Part shown: in pieces, positions 1-10,209 of the stretch
How positions within the stretch are numbered: the stretch's first letter is position 1
Layout: each line of letters starts with the position of its first letter
DNA from: Bradyrhizobium betae
GTDB lineage: Bacteria > Pseudomonadota > Alphaproteobacteria > Rhizobiales > Xanthobacteraceae
DNA length: 64,000 nt
Assembly: GCF_004123905.1 (NCBI RefSeq)
Contig: NZ_MZXW01000050.1
Span: 1-64,000 of the forward strand
Reading direction: 5' to 3'
The notes under the pieces: model-generated
What the model saw: the letters and a program-made list of their open reading frames with translations, nothing else
The model's database searches: none
Told to the model about the DNA's origin: nothing
Translations under genes and position numbers: made by a program

Positions 1-3000
1 ACGTGGCGCCCTCGACCCCGGTCGATGGCAACGCCGCCGCCAACACGGTCTCGGAAGCCGCCGCCAATGGCGATCTGGTCGGGATCACCGCGACCGCCAG
101 CGACATTCATGGTGGCACCGTCACCTTCGCGCTGAGCGATGATGCCGGCGGCCGTTTTGCGATCGATGCCGCGACCGGCGTCGTCACCGTCGCCGATGCC
201 GCACTGCTCGACTTCGAGACCGCCACCAGCCACGCCATCACCGTCACGGCCTCCGACGGCACGCTGACGAGCTCGCAGAGCTTCACCATCGCCGTCACCG
301 ACGTGGCACCCTCGACCCCGGTCGACGGCAATGCCGCCGCCAACACGGTCTCGGAAGCCGCCGCCAATGGCGACCTGGTCGGCATCACCGCATCTGCCAC
401 CGACGTCCATGGCGGCACCGTCACCTTTGCGCTGAGCGACGACGCCGGCGGCCGCTTTGCGATCGATGCCGCGACCGGCGTCGTAAGTGTGGCCAATGCC
501 GCGCTGCTCGACTTCGAGACCGCCACCAGCCACGACATCACCGTCACCGCCTCCGACGGCACGCTGACGAGCTCGCAGAGCTTCAGCATTGCCGTCACCG
601 ACGTGGCACCCTCGACCCCGGTCGACGGCAATGCCGCCGCCAACACGGTCTCGGAAGCCGCCGCCAACGGCGACCTGGTCGGGATCACCGCGTCTGCCAG
701 CGACATTCATGGCGGCACCGTCACCTTTGCGCTGAGCGACGATGCCGGCGGCCGCTTTGCCATCGATGCCGCGACCGGCGTCGTCACCGTCGCCAATGCC
801 GCGCTGCTCGACTTCGAGACCGCGACCAGCCACAACATCACCGTCACCGCCGCCGATCCCAGCGGCGCCTTCACCAGCCAGAGTTTCAGCATCGCCGTCA
901 CCGACGTGGCGCCGACCCAGCCGGTGGACGGCAACGCCGCCGCCAACACCGTGTCGGAAGGCGCCGCCAATGGCGACCTGGTCGGCATCACCGCGACCGC
1001 CAGCGACGTTCACGGCGGCACCGTCACCTTCGCGCTGAGCGATGATGCCGGCGGCCGCTTCGCCATCGATGCCGCGACCGGCGTCGTGACCGTGGCCGAT
1101 TCCAGCAAGCTCGACTTCGAGACCGCCACCAGCCACGACATCACCGTCACGGCCTCCGACGGCACGCTGACGAGCTCGCAGAGCTTCAGCATCGCCGTCA
1201 CCGACGTCGCGCCGAGCCAGCCGGTGGACGGCAATGCCGCCGCCAACACGGTCTCGGAAGCCGCCGCCAATGGCGACCTGGTCGGGATCACCGCGTCTGC
1301 CAGCGACATTCATGGCGGCACCGTCACCTTTGCGCTGAGCGACGATGCCGGCGGCCGCTTTGCCATCGATGCCGCGACCGGCGTCGTCACCGTCGCCAAT
1401 GCCGCGCTGCTCGACTTCGAGACCGCCACCAGCCACGACATCACCGTCACGGCCTCCGACGGCACGCTTGTGAGCTCGCAGAGCTTCACCATCGCCGTCA
1501 CCGACGTGGCGCCGAGCCAGCCGGTCGACGGCAATGCCGCGACCAACACCGTGTCGGAAGCCGCCGCCAATGGCGACCTGGTCGGCATCACCGCCTCCGC
1601 CAGCGACGTCCACGGCGGCACCGTCACCTTCGCGCTGAGCGACGATGCCGGCGGCCGCTTTGCCATCGATGCCGCAACCGGCGTCGTCACCGTCGCCGAT
1701 TCCTCGCTGCTCGACTTCGAGACCGCGACCAGCCACGACATCACCGTCACGGCCTCCGACGGCACGCTGACGAGCTCGCAGAGCTTCAGCATCGCCGTCA
1801 CCGACGTCGCACCCTCGACCCCAATCGATGGCAACGCCGCCGCCAACACCGTGTCGGAAGCCGCCGCCAATGGCACCACCGTCGGCATCACCGCGTCTGC
1901 CAGCGACATTCATGGTGGCACCGTCACCTTTGCGCTGAGTGATGACGCCGGCGGCCGCTTCGCCATCGATGCCGCGACCGGCGTCGTGACCGTGGCCGAT
2001 GCTGCGCTGCTCGACTTCGAGACCTCGTCCAGCCACGACATCACCGTCACGGCCTCCGACGGCACGCTGACGAGCTCGCAGAGCTTCACCATTGCCGTCA
2101 CTGACGTGGCACCGAGCCAGCCGGTCGACAGCAATGCCGCCGCCAACACGGTCTCGGAGGGCGCCGCCAACGGCGACCTGGTCGGCATCACCGCATCTGC
2201 GACCGACGTCCATGGCGGCACCGTCACCTTTGCGCTGAGCGACGACGCCGGCGGCCGCTTCGCCATCGATGCCGCGACCGGTGTCGTGACCGTCGCCGAT
2301 GCCTCGCTGCTCGACTTCGAGACGGCGACCAGCCACAGCATCACCGTCACGGCCTCCGACGGCACGCTTGTGAGCTCGCAGAGCTTCAGCATCGCGGTCA
2401 CCGACGTGGCACCCTCGACCCCTGTCGATGGCAATGCCGCCGCCAACACGGTGGCGGAAGGCGCCGCCAACGGCAGCACCGTCGGCGTCACCGCGTCTGC
2501 GAGCGACGTCAACGGGCCGGCGGTGACCTATTCGCTGACCGGCGACAGCTCGGGCGGCGGCTTCACCATCAACGCGGCGACCGGCGTCGTGACCATCGCT
2601 GACTCCACCAAGATCGATTACGAGAGTGCGCCAGGCCACGCCTACACCGTGACGGCCCAGGCCTCCGATGGCACGCTCGTGAGCTCGCAGAGCTTCAGCA
2701 TTGCCGTCACCGACGTGGCGCCCTCGACGCCGGTCGACAGCAATGCGGCGACCAATACGGTGGCGGAAGGCGCCGCCAACGGCACCGCCGTCGGCGTCAC
2801 CGCATCCGCGACCGACGTCAACGGGCCGGCGGTGACCTATTCGCTGACCGGCGACAGCTCGGGCGGCGGCTTCACCATCAACGCGGCAACCGGCGTCGTG
2901 ACCATCGCCGATTCCACCAAGATCGATTACGAGAGCGCGCCAGGCCACGCCTACACCGTCACGGCCCAGGCCTCCGACGGCACGCTCGCGAGCTCGCAGA

Positions 3001-6000
3001 GCTTCAGCATCGCCGTCACCGACGTGGCGCCCTCGACGCCGGTCGACAGCAATGCGGGGACCAACACGGTTGCCGAAGGCGCTGCCAACGGCACCGCGGT
3101 CGGCGTCACCGCATCCGCGAGCGACGTCAACGGGCCGGCGGTGACCTATTCGCTGACCGGCGACAGCTCGGGCGGCGGCTTCACCATCAACGCGGCGACC
3201 GGCGTCGTGACCGTCGCTGACTCCACCAAGATCGATTACGAGAGTGCGCCAGGCCACGCCTACACCGTGACGGCCCAGGCCTCCGATGGCACGCTCGTGA
3301 GCTCGCAGAGCTTCAGCATTGCCGTCACCGACGTGGCGCCCTCGACGCCGGTCGACAGCAATGCGGCGACCAATACGGTGGCGGAAGGCGCCGCCAACGG
3401 CACCGCCGTCGGCGTCACCGCATCCGCGACCGACGTCAACGGGCCGGCGGTGACCTATTCGCTGACCGGCGACAGCTCGGGCGGCGGCTTCACCATCAAC
3501 GCCGCAACCGGCGTCGTGACTGTGGCCGATTCCAGCAAGATCGATTACGAGAGCTCGCCAGGCCACGCCTACACCGTCACGGCCCAGGCCTCCGACGGCA
3601 CGCTCGTGAGCTCGCAGAGCTTCAGCATCGCCGTCACCGACGTGGCGCCCTCGACGCCCGTCGACAGCAATGCCGCGGCCAACACGATTGCCGAAGGCGC
3701 CGCCAACGGCACCGCCGTCGGCGTCACCGCGACCTCCAGCGACGTCAACGGACCGGCGGTGACTTATTCGCTGACCGGCGACAGCTCGGGCGGTGGCTTC
3801 ACCATCAACGCGGCGACCGGCGTCGTGACCGTCGCCGACTCCACCAAGATCGATTACGAGAGCTCGCCAGGCCACGCCTATACCGTGACGGCCCAGGCCT
3901 CCGACGGCACGCTTGCGAGCTCGCAGACCTTTACCATTGCGGTCAGCGACGTCGCACCTTCGACCCCGGTCGACAGCAATGGGGCAACCAACACGGTGGC
4001 CGAAGGCGCTGCCAATGGCAGCACCGTCGGCGTCACCGCGTCTGCAAGCGACGTCAACGGGCCGGCGGTCACCTATTCCCTGACCGGCGACACCTCGGGC
4101 GGTGGCTTCACCATCAATGCGGCGACCGGCGTCGTCACCGTCGCCGATGCCAGCAAGATCGATTACGAGAGCTCGCCAGGGCACGCCTACACCGTCACGG
4201 CCCAGGCCTCCGACGGCACGCTCGTGAGCTCGCAGAGCTTCAGCATCGCCGTCACCGACGTGGCGCCCTCGACGCCCGTCGACAGCAATGCCGCGGCCAA
4301 CACGATTGCCGAAGGCGCCGCCAACGGCACCGCCGTCGGCGTCACCGCGACCTCCAGCGACGTCAACGGACCGGCGGTGACTTATTCGCTGACCGGCGAC
4401 AGCTCGGGCGGCGGCTTCACCATCAACGCGGCGACCGGCGTCGTGACCATCGCCGATTCCACCAAGATCGATTACGAGAGCGCGCCAGGCCACGCCTACA
4501 CCGTCACGGCCCAGGCCTCCGACGGCACGCTCGCGAGCTCGCAGAGCTTTACCATTGCGGTCAGCGACGTCAACGAGGCGCCGGTGGCCAATGCCGACAC
4601 CGGAGCGGTGAATGAGGATGCGACCCTGACGGTGACTGCTGCCAATGGCGTCATTCAAGGTACGACGGGTGGATCGGTGGCCGATACCGATGTCGATAAT
4701 GCCACCAACACGCTGCTTGTCTCCGGCGTGGTCGCGGGTACGGGCGCAGTGACGCAGGGCGTGGGAGTCGGTAGCTCGCTCGTCGGCACTTATGGCCATC
4801 TGACGCTGAATGCAAATGGGTCGTACAGCTACGTCGCTGACACCGCCAACAGTTTGGCCGCCGGTATTCAGGCGGTGGACACGTTCACCTATACCGACAA
4901 AGACCCTGGCGGCCTGGTGTCCAACACCACGACGCTGAAAATCACGGTGACCGGCATCAACGACGCGCCCGTCGTAACGACGCAGAGCCCGGCAAACTTG
5001 AACGTCGCCAGCGGTGTCTTGGTGAGTTCATTCCGTAGCTCCACCGATGTCGACGCAGGCGCCCTCCACGGTATTGCGATCACGGCCTTGTCGTCGAACG
5101 GCGGGGGCGCCTGGCAATATTCGACCAACGGCGGCTCGTCCTGGACAAACATCGGGACGGTAAGCGCGACCTCCGCGCTGCTGTTGGATGATAGCAATCT
5201 CGTACGAATCATCGGTAGCGGCAATTCCGGTACTTTGACTTACAAGGCCTGGGATGAAACCACGGGCACGGTCGGGACGAAGGTCAATCCAGGTGCAGGA
5301 GGAGGTACCACTGCATTTAGTACGGCCACAAACACACTTTCTGCAACTCATCCTGCCGGTATTGCCGGAGAACAGATCAATCTCGGCTTGACCGATCCTT
5401 CCGCCGATCATCTTGGCGCGGTGACGTTGACGATTGCTGGAATTTCGGCCGGCTGGGCATTAAGCGAGGGGACCGATAACGGCGATGGGACCTGGACGGT
5501 GGTGACCAGCGACGTCGCATCGCTCTTTGTCACATCGCCAAGCACGTACACGGGTGCACTGGTGCTCAATGTGGCGGAGACGTGGACCAATGCCGACGGC
5601 AGCACCGGGCACGCAATGGTCGCTGACAATCTCGAGGCCTATGTGCCTGGCAATCCGGTCTTCGCGCTGTCTGGTGATGACTATCTGACCGGCTCCAGCG
5701 GGCATGACCAGTTCGTGTTCTCGCAGCCGATCGGGCACGACGTGATCTACAACTTTGACGCCACCTCGGATCAGATCGATCTGATTGGTTATGCCGGTTT
5801 CACCGGCTTTGGCGACATTCTGGCGCATATGGCCGATGACGCTGCCGGCAATGCGGTGATTGCGCTCGGAGATGGTCAATCGATCACGCTGCACGGCGTC
5901 GATGCGAACTCGCTCACCGCAAACGACTTCGTGTTCGAACAAACGCCGGTCACCGAAAATGCCGGCAACATGGTGATCAGCGACGGCGCCACCATGCCGC

Positions 6001-6782
6001 TGAGCGGCGTGCTCCATAATACCGGTTCGATCGCGCTGAACTCGACTGGCGACGAGACCGACCTCCATCTGATCGAGCATGGCATCACCCTTGAGGGCGG
6101 CGGCCACGTCGATCTGTCGGATAGCGGCCAGAACGTGATCACGGGTACGGCATCCGACGTCACGCTCACCAACGTGGACAATACCATTTCTGGTGCCGGT
6201 CAGTTGGGAGCAGGGCTGTTGACCGTGGTGAACCAGGGCACAATCGATGCAACCGGAACCAATTCGCTGGTCATCGATACCGGCACAAACGCGGTCATCA
6301 ACTCCGGAACGCTCGAGGCAACGGGAACCGGTGGACTGGAGGTCCACAGCGACGTCATCAACACCGGCGTGTTGTGGGCCAATGGCGGCAACATCACAAT
6401 CGACGGCAATGTCAGCGGTAACGGGACGGCTCAGATCAGCGGTTCGGCCACGCTCGAATTCGGAGCTGCCTCGTCTGCGAATGTAGCGGTTGATGCCCAA
6501 GCGACCGGGACAATCGTGCTCCACGACTCCTTCGACTTTAGCGGGGCCGTGTCGGGATTTAACGGGGATGACCACCTGGATCTCCTCGATGTGGCATTCG
6601 GGACCGGCGCGACCGCAAGCTATGTCGCAAATCAGGATGGTGCTGGAGGAACCCTGTCGGTGACGGACGGAATCCATACCGCCAATATTATTCTGCTCGG
6701 CCAGTACGACCCGGCAGGCTTCCAGACAGAGGCAGACAAGAACACGGGAACGCTTATCAGCTACCACGACCATCTGGCCTGA
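1..6782 (+). CDS. Giant repeat adhesin, type I secreted (5' partial)
   Basis: The frame is open from the left edge (the first two bases complete an Asp codon), so the N-terminus lies outside; 2259 residues are visible. Counting from the GTG at base 3, residues 2-1523 are tandem cadherin-like units with motifs such as FAIDAATGVVTVAD, followed by a VCBS-like domain at about 1524-1660. A hemolysin-type block around 1887-1980 contains LTGSSGHDQFVF and an Asp-rich IYNFDATSDQIDLIG stretch. The C-terminus is rich in Gly, Asn and Thr, fitting a type I secretion signal region. The protein is probably exported to the cell surface or medium by the ATPase and adaptor just downstream. Only one degenerate RTX block is visible, so calcium binding is probably limited. 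The family is clear; a role in adhesion or biofilm is inferred. Confidence 0.85.
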   Translation, partial: VAPSTPVDGNAAANTVSEAAANGDLVGITATASDIHGGTVTFALSDDAGGRFAIDAATGVVTVADAALLDFETATSHAITVTASDGTLTSSQSFTIAVTDVAPSTPVDGNAAANTVSEAAANGDLVGITASATDVHGGTVTFALSDDAGGRFAIDAATGVVSVANAALLDFETATSHDITVTASDGTLTSSQSFSIAVTDVAPSTPVDGNAAANTVSEAAANGDLVGITASASDIHGGTVTFALSDDAGGRFAIDAATGVVTVANAALLDFETATSHNITVTAADPSGAFTSQSFSIAVTDVAPTQPVDGNAAANTVSEGAANGDLVGITATASDVHGGTVTFALSDDAGGRFAIDAATGVVTVADSSKLDFETATSHDITVTASDGTLTSSQSFSIAVTDVAPSQPVDGNAAANTVSEAAANGDLVGITASASDIHGGTVTFALSDDAGGRFAIDAATGVVTVANAALLDFETATSHDITVTASDGTLVSSQSFTIAVTDVAPSQPVDGNAATNTVSEAAANGDLVGITASASDVHGGTVTFALSDDAGGRFAIDAATGVVTVADSSLLDFETATSHDITVTASDGTLTSSQSFSIAVTDVAPSTPIDGNAAANTVSEAAANGTTVGITASASDIHGGTVTFALSDDAGGRFAIDAATGVVTVADAALLDFETSSSHDITVTASDGTLTSSQSFTIAVTDVAPSQPVDSNAAANTVSEGAANGDLVGITASATDVHGGTVTFALSDDAGGRFAIDAATGVVTVADASLLDFETATSHSITVTASDGTLVSSQSFSIAVTDVAPSTPVDGNAAANTVAEGAANGSTVGVTASASDVNGPAVTYSLTGDSSGGGFTINAATGVVTIADSTKIDYESAPGHAYTVTAQASDGTLVSSQSFSIAVTDVAPSTPVDSNAATNTVAEGAANGTAVGVTASATDVNGPAVTYSLTGDSSGGGFTINAATGVVTIADSTKIDYESAPGHAYTVTAQASDGTLASSQSFSIAVTDVAPSTPVDSNAGTNTVAEGAANGTAVGVTASASDVNGPAVTYSLTGDSSGGGFTINAATGVVTVADSTKIDYESAPGHAYTVTAQASDGTLVSSQSFSIAVTDVAPSTPVDSNAATNTVAEGAANGTAVGVTASATDVNGPAVTYSLTGDSSGGGFTINAATGVVTVADSSKIDYESSPGHAYTVTAQASDGTLVSSQSFSIAVTDVAPSTPVDSNAAANTIAEGAANGTAVGVTATSSDVNGPAVTYSLTGDSSGGGFTINAATGVVTVADSTKIDYESSPGHAYTVTAQASDGTLASSQTFTIAVSDVAPSTPVDSNGATNTVAEGAANGSTVGVTASASDVNGPAVTYSLTGDTSGGGFTINAATGVVTVADASKIDYESSPGHAYTVTAQASDGTLVSSQSFSIAVTDVAPSTPVDSNAAANTIAEGAANGTAVGVTATSSDVNGPAVTYSLTGDSSGGGFTINAATGVVTIADSTKIDYESAPGHAYTVTAQASDGTLASSQSFTIAVSDVNEAPVANADTGAVNEDATLTVTAANGVIQGTTGGSVADTDVDNATNTLLVSGVVAGTGAVTQGVGVGSSLVGTYGHLTLNANGSYSYVADTANSLAAGIQAVDTFTYTDKDPGGLVSNTTTLKITVTGINDAPVVTTQSPANLNVASGVLVSSFRSSTDVDAGALHGIAITALSSNGGGAWQYSTNGGSSWTNIGTVSATSALLLDDSNLVRIIGSGNSGTLTYKAWDETTGTVGTKVNPGAGGGTTAFSTATNTLSATHPAGIAGEQINLGLTDPSADHLGAVTLTIAGISAGWALSEGTDNGDGTWTVVTSDVASLFVTSPSTYTGALVLNVAETWTNADGSTGHAMVADNLEAYVPGNPVFALSGDDYLTGSSGHDQFVFSQPIGHDVIYNFDATSDQIDLIGYAGFTGFGDILAHMADDAAGNAVIALGDGQSITLHGVDANSLTANDFVFEQTPVTENAGNMVISDGATMPLSGVLHNTGSIALNSTGDETDLHLIEHGITLEGGGHVDLSDSGQNVITGTASDVTLTNVDNTISGAGQLGAGLLTVVNQGTIDATGTNSLVIDTGTNAVINSGTLEATGTGGLEVHSDVINTGVLWANGGNITIDGNVSGNGTAQISGSATLEFGAASSANVAVDAQATGTIVLHDSFDFSGAVSGFNGDDHLDLLDVAFGTGATASYVANQDGAGGTLSVTDGIHTANIILLGQYDPAGFQTEADKNTGTLISYHDHLA
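6..2408 (+). repeat. Eight tandem 300-bp units (type A, 100 residues each)
   Basis: Units begin at 6, 306, 606, 909, 1209, 1509, 1809 and 2109, each opening with codons for A-P-(S/T)-x-P. The third unit is 303 bp because DGTL is replaced by DPSGAF. Each unit carries HGGTVTFALSDDAGG and LLDFET or KLDFET. The DNA itself is nearly identical between units, not only the protein, which points to recent duplication or gene conversion. Confidence 0.95.
2409..4571 (+). repeat. Seven tandem 309-bp units (type B, 103 residues each)
   Basis: Units begin at 2409, 2718, 3027, 3336, 3645, 3954 and 4263 and differ from type A by VNGPAVTYSLTGDSSGGG and KIDYES(A/S)PGHAYTVTAQ. The boundary with type A is abrupt at the unit junction. 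The seven copies are nearly identical in DNA sequence, so a short-read assembly could collapse or expand the copy number. Confidence 0.95.
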
Positions 6783-6835
6783 TGCGCAGCTAGGAAATGG
6801 GTCAGGGCGAATGTTGCGGCCCGGACCTTGGCTTA

Positions 6836-6862
6836 CGATGTCCGGCGTTCGGCATCGCTTTT
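6836..6862 (+). terminator. Possible weak terminator between adhesin and secretion genes
   Basis: CGATG-T-CCG pairs with CGG-CATCG around a GCGTT loop with one bulged T, and is followed by CTTTT. It lies 54 bases after the adhesin stop and 30 bases before the transporter start, so it could lower transporter expression relative to the substrate. The T-run is short and the call is tentative. Confidence 0.3.
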
Positions 6863-6891
6863 GAAGAGGGGCGGATTTTCCGTCGATCCGT

Positions 6892-8604
6892 GTGAGTGCT
6901 CCGTTTCAAAGACCCAACGAACTCCGGCGCTTGATGCAGAGCTGTCAGGGCTATTTCGTCATTGCCGCGATCTTCAGCTTGGCGATCAATCTGCTTTATC
7001 TGGCCGCGCCGCTCTATATGCTGCAGGTCTATGACCGGGTCATCTCGAGCGCCAGCGAGATCACGCTGCTCATGCTCACGATCGCGCTCTTGCTGGCCTT
7101 TATGGCGCTGGCAGGGCTGGATGCCGTTCGGGCGCGCGTCTTGACCCGCGCCAGCATTCGTCTCGACCAGACGATCGCCGCGCGCGTGATGACTGCGATC
7201 ATTCATCAACCCGCGAGCACCGGCGGGGTTCGCACTCAGTTTCTGCGCGACTTCGACACGTTCCGTCAGTTCGTCACCGGTACGGGGATCCATGCGGTCT
7301 TCGATCTGCCCTGGGCGGCGATCTACATTGTCGTGATCTTTGTGCTCCACCCGTCGTTGGGGGCATTTGCATTCGGCTGCTCCATTCTGCTGATTCTGGT
7401 GGCCCTTCTTAACGAGTGGCTGGTCAAGCCGCCGTTGACCGAGGCCGGCGAGGTGGCAAGCCGAAACTACACCTTCACCGAGATGAGCCTGCGCAACACC
7501 GAAGTGGTGCGCGCGATGGGGATGACCGCCGGTCTGCTTCAGCGCTGGAGCCGTGACCGCGACCGGATGCTCGAGCGACAAGTCATCGCAAGCGACCGCG
7601 CTGCCACGATGCAGAGCTTGATCCGCTTTTTGCGTCTTTCGATGCAGTCCCTGATCCTCGGACTTGGCGCCTATCTTGTGATCGAGCGGCTGACGACCGT
7701 GGGTGCGATGTTTGCCGCCAGCATCCTGCTTGGTCGCGCGTTGCAGCCTGTGGAGCAGATCGTTGGATCATGGCGCAGCTTGGTTGCCGCCCGCGGCGCG
7801 TTCCTGCGCGTGCGCGGGCTGTTGCAGGTCAATCCGCCGCATGAGCCCGAACTGACGCTGCCGCGACCAGAAGGTCGCGTTTCGGTCGAGGCGCTCTCCT
7901 TTGTTCCTCGAGGCGCTGCAAAGCCGGTTCTGCGCGGCGTCACGTTCCGGATCGAGCCGGGTGAGGTGCTCGGCATCATCGGGCCCTCCGGCGCTGGGAA
8001 GTCGACGCTGGCGCGCCACATCGTGGGTCTCCAGGCGCCCTCTGGGGGCGCCGTTCGCCTGGACGGATCCGACGTTTCGACCTGGATCGAGTCGTCTCTC
8101 GGCCATCATCTTGGCTATCTGCCCCAGGACATCGAGCTGTTTGCCGAAAGCGTCGCGGCCAATATCTGCCGATTCAATCGCGGCGAGGACCAGGAGATCA
8201 TTGCGGCGGCGCGCATGGCCGGAGTGCACGAGATGATTGTGCGGCTTCCCAGCGGCTATGACACCCAGGTGGGGGAGGGAGGCGCGGTCTTGTCGGGAGG
8301 CTATCGCCAGCGCATTGGGCTCGCTCGCGCGGTCTACGGCAATCCGAGCCTGGTCGTGCTGGATGAGCCCAGCTCCAATCTCGATGCGGAGGGCGATGCT
8401 GCGCTTGCCGACTGCATCATGCAGCTGAAGAAGCGCGGAACGACTGTGGTCATCATCTCCCATCGACCTGTCACCATCGGCGTGGTCGACAAGATCTTGG
8501 TATTGCGCGAAGGCGCGGCGGAGATGTTCGGACCGCGCAGCGAGATTCTGGCTCGGCTAACGCGATCCGTGCCAGTTCATGCGGTTCAAGAAGCGGCCAG
8601 CTAG
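6892..8604 (+). CDS. Type I secretion ABC permease/ATPase (PrtD family)
   Basis: This inner-membrane exporter component powers one-step secretion of the adjacent repeat protein. The 570 residues begin with hydrophobic membrane segments at about 20-75 and 130-180, followed by an ATPase domain. Walker A GPSGAGKST is near residue 365, the signature LSGGYRQR near 467, Walker B VVLDEPSSNLD near 488 and the switch histidine in IISHR near 523. The GTG start was chosen because the N-terminus then matches the PrtD/HlyB length without a peptidase domain. The HlyD-type adaptor gene follows at once. No TolC gene sits in this operon, so the outer-membrane channel must come from elsewhere. Confidence 0.93.
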   Translation: MSAPFQRPNELRRLMQSCQGYFVIAAIFSLAINLLYLAAPLYMLQVYDRVISSASEITLLMLTIALLLAFMALAGLDAVRARVLTRASIRLDQTIAARVMTAIIHQPASTGGVRTQFLRDFDTFRQFVTGTGIHAVFDLPWAAIYIVVIFVLHPSLGAFAFGCSILLILVALLNEWLVKPPLTEAGEVASRNYTFTEMSLRNTEVVRAMGMTAGLLQRWSRDRDRMLERQVIASDRAATMQSLIRFLRLSMQSLILGLGAYLVIERLTTVGAMFAASILLGRALQPVEQIVGSWRSLVAARGAFLRVRGLLQVNPPHEPELTLPRPEGRVSVEALSFVPRGAAKPVLRGVTFRIEPGEVLGIIGPSGAGKSTLARHIVGLQAPSGGAVRLDGSDVSTWIESSLGHHLGYLPQDIELFAESVAANICRFNRGEDQEIIAAARMAGVHEMIVRLPSGYDTQVGEGGAVLSGGYRQRIGLARAVYGNPSLVVLDEPSSNLDAEGDAALADCIMQLKKRGTTVVIISHRPVTIGVVDKILVLREGAAEMFGPRSEILARLTRSVPVHAVQEAAS

Positions 8605-8614
8605 GAAGTTTCAG

Positions 8615-9985
8615 ATGACGATGCTGGTTGATACAAATCGATCGAGACGTGGAGTTTCGAGTCCGAGCCGGGCGAGTGGCGCAGCGAGGGAGAGCTTGCC
8701 GAATGATTCCATCCGTCGCGTTGCAGTGGCGGGATGGCTGATCATCGCGATATTTTTCGGCGGGATCGGTACCTGGGCCGTGACCGCGCCGCTTAACGGT
8801 GCGGTGGTCGCCAACGCGGTTGTCAAGGTCGACGGCAACCGCAAAAGCGTCCAGCACCTCGATGGCGGCATCATCAAGGAACTGCACGTCAGGGAGGGCG
8901 ACCGGGTGCTCGCCGGCGACCTATTGATTGTGCTCGACGAGACCCAGGCGCGGGCCGAGTATGAGGTGTTGACCCAGCAATATGGCGTATTTCGTGCGAC
9001 CGAGGTGCGGCTATTGACCGAGCTCGATCACGGATCCGCACTTGTGATGCCCAACGATCTGAGGGCACGATCCGACGATCCATACTTGAAGAGTGTCTGG
9101 AACGGCCAGGTCAGCCAGTTCGAAAGCCGTCGCGCGGCCCTTGAAGGTCAGCGCAACGTGATCAGGGAAAAGATCAATCAGCTCGGCTCACAAATCGTTG
9201 GTGCGAACGCGCAAGTCAAATCCTTTACGGATCAGATCAACTCCGTCCGCAGTGAGGCCAAGGACATTGCGCCGCTCGTTGAACGCGGCCTGATCGCGCG
9301 TCCACGAATTATGCAACTGGAGCGCGCCTCCTACGGTCTGGAAGGCCAGATTGCCGATACAAGCGCCAATATCGCCAAGGCTCGTCAAGCCATTGCCGAG
9401 CAGGAGCAGCAAATAGCCCAGCTCGACAACGATCGCATGACTGACGTCACGAAGGATTTGCGCGATACCCAAGCCAGATTGTTGGAGGTGATCCCAAAGG
9501 CGTTGAGCGCCAAGGCGGTATTGGGCCGCATGGAAATTCGCGCGCCGTATAGCGGGCGGGTGGTGGGACTCAACGTGTTCTCGGTGGGGGGCGTCATCCA
9601 GCGCGGCGACAAGATCTTGGACATCGTGCCGGACGAGGATTCGCTCACTATCGAGGCGCAAGTTGCCGTGGAAGATATCAGCGACGTGCATCCAAACACG
9701 CGTGCTGAGGTCCATCTTACTGCCTATAAGCAGCGTATCGTGCCGATTATTCATGGCGATGTTATTCAGGTCTCAGCTGATCGCTTGACCGATCCCAAGA
9801 CGAACAGCCCCTACTACACGGCCTTCGTTCGCATCGATCACGACGAACTGGCGGCCATGCCCAACATCCGGCTCTATCCCGGGATGCCTGCGACCGTGAT
9901 GGTTCCAACCGTTCAGCGAACAGCTTTTGAATACATTGTCGGGCCGCTCGTGATGTCGTTCAATCAGGCCTTTCGGCAGAAATAA
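8615..9985 (+). CDS. HlyD-family type I secretion adaptor
   Basis: This membrane-fusion protein bridges the secretion ATPase and an outer-membrane channel. It has 456 residues: a cytoplasmic tail, one membrane segment at about 36-58, a lipoyl-type half motif (GGIIKELHVREGDRV), a long coiled coil rich in Gln and Glu (about 170-290), the second half motif (IRAPYSGRVVGL) and a C-terminal beta-barrel. The ATG at 8615 is preferred over one at 8579, which lies inside the transporter gene, because AGGAAG precedes it at a good distance. It starts 10 bases after the transporter stop, so the two genes are probably co-transcribed. Confidence 0.92.
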   Translation: MTMLVDTNRSRRGVSSPSRASGAARESLPNDSIRRVAVAGWLIIAIFFGGIGTWAVTAPLNGAVVANAVVKVDGNRKSVQHLDGGIIKELHVREGDRVLAGDLLIVLDETQARAEYEVLTQQYGVFRATEVRLLTELDHGSALVMPNDLRARSDDPYLKSVWNGQVSQFESRRAALEGQRNVIREKINQLGSQIVGANAQVKSFTDQINSVRSEAKDIAPLVERGLIARPRIMQLERASYGLEGQIADTSANIAKARQAIAEQEQQIAQLDNDRMTDVTKDLRDTQARLLEVIPKALSAKAVLGRMEIRAPYSGRVVGLNVFSVGGVIQRGDKILDIVPDEDSLTIEAQVAVEDISDVHPNTRAEVHLTAYKQRIVPIIHGDVIQVSADRLTDPKTNSPYYTAFVRIDHDELAAMPNIRLYPGMPATVMVPTVQRTAFEYIVGPLVMSFNQAFRQK

Positions 9986-9989
9986 TCCC

Positions 9990-10181
9990 TTATCGCTCTG
10001 ACTTGGTGCCAGATGCTGTCGCAGCAATGGCACGCTCGACCTCTGAAGCTAATACGCTCAGATGATCGGCAAGCCTCGCGAATAACTCTCGCTTTTGCAG
10101 GTTGGTGGCCAGATCGCTGATCGATTTGCAATCGGCCGCATCGTTGCGGAGGTTCTCCAACTGCTCCTGCATATCTCTCAT
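9990..10181 (-). CDS. Small hypothetical protein (63 residues)
   Basis: This short, highly charged, mainly helical protein begins MRDMQEQLENLRND and has no signal peptide or membrane segment. The frame stays open further upstream, but that part overlaps the next gene and has poor composition, so the internal ATG at 10181 with a GAGGG element upstream was chosen. It lies 28 bases after the stop of the similarly small gene at 10210-10404, suggesting an operon. It ends 4 bases from the convergent adaptor gene. No function can be assigned. Confidence 0.55.
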   Translation of the reverse strand: MRDMQEQLENLRNDAADCKSISDLATNLQKRELFARLADHLSVLASEVERAIAATASGTKSER

Positions 10182-10209
10182 ATTTGTGTGCCCAGAGGCA
10201 CCCTCTGTT

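Noticed and set aside
107..2512. Long open frames on the minus strand through the adhesin repeats
   Set aside because: They repeat with the same period as the adhesin units and are rich in Ala, Ser and Val; they are shadows caused by GC-rich codon use in the real gene.
6..4571. CRISPR-like repeat array
   Set aside because: Units are 300-309 bp, contiguous, in frame and coding; there are no short repeats with unique spacers.
5460..6773. A 437-codon minus-strand frame opposite the adhesin C-terminus
   Set aside because: It opposes a well-supported coding region and has no recognisable domain or ribosome site.
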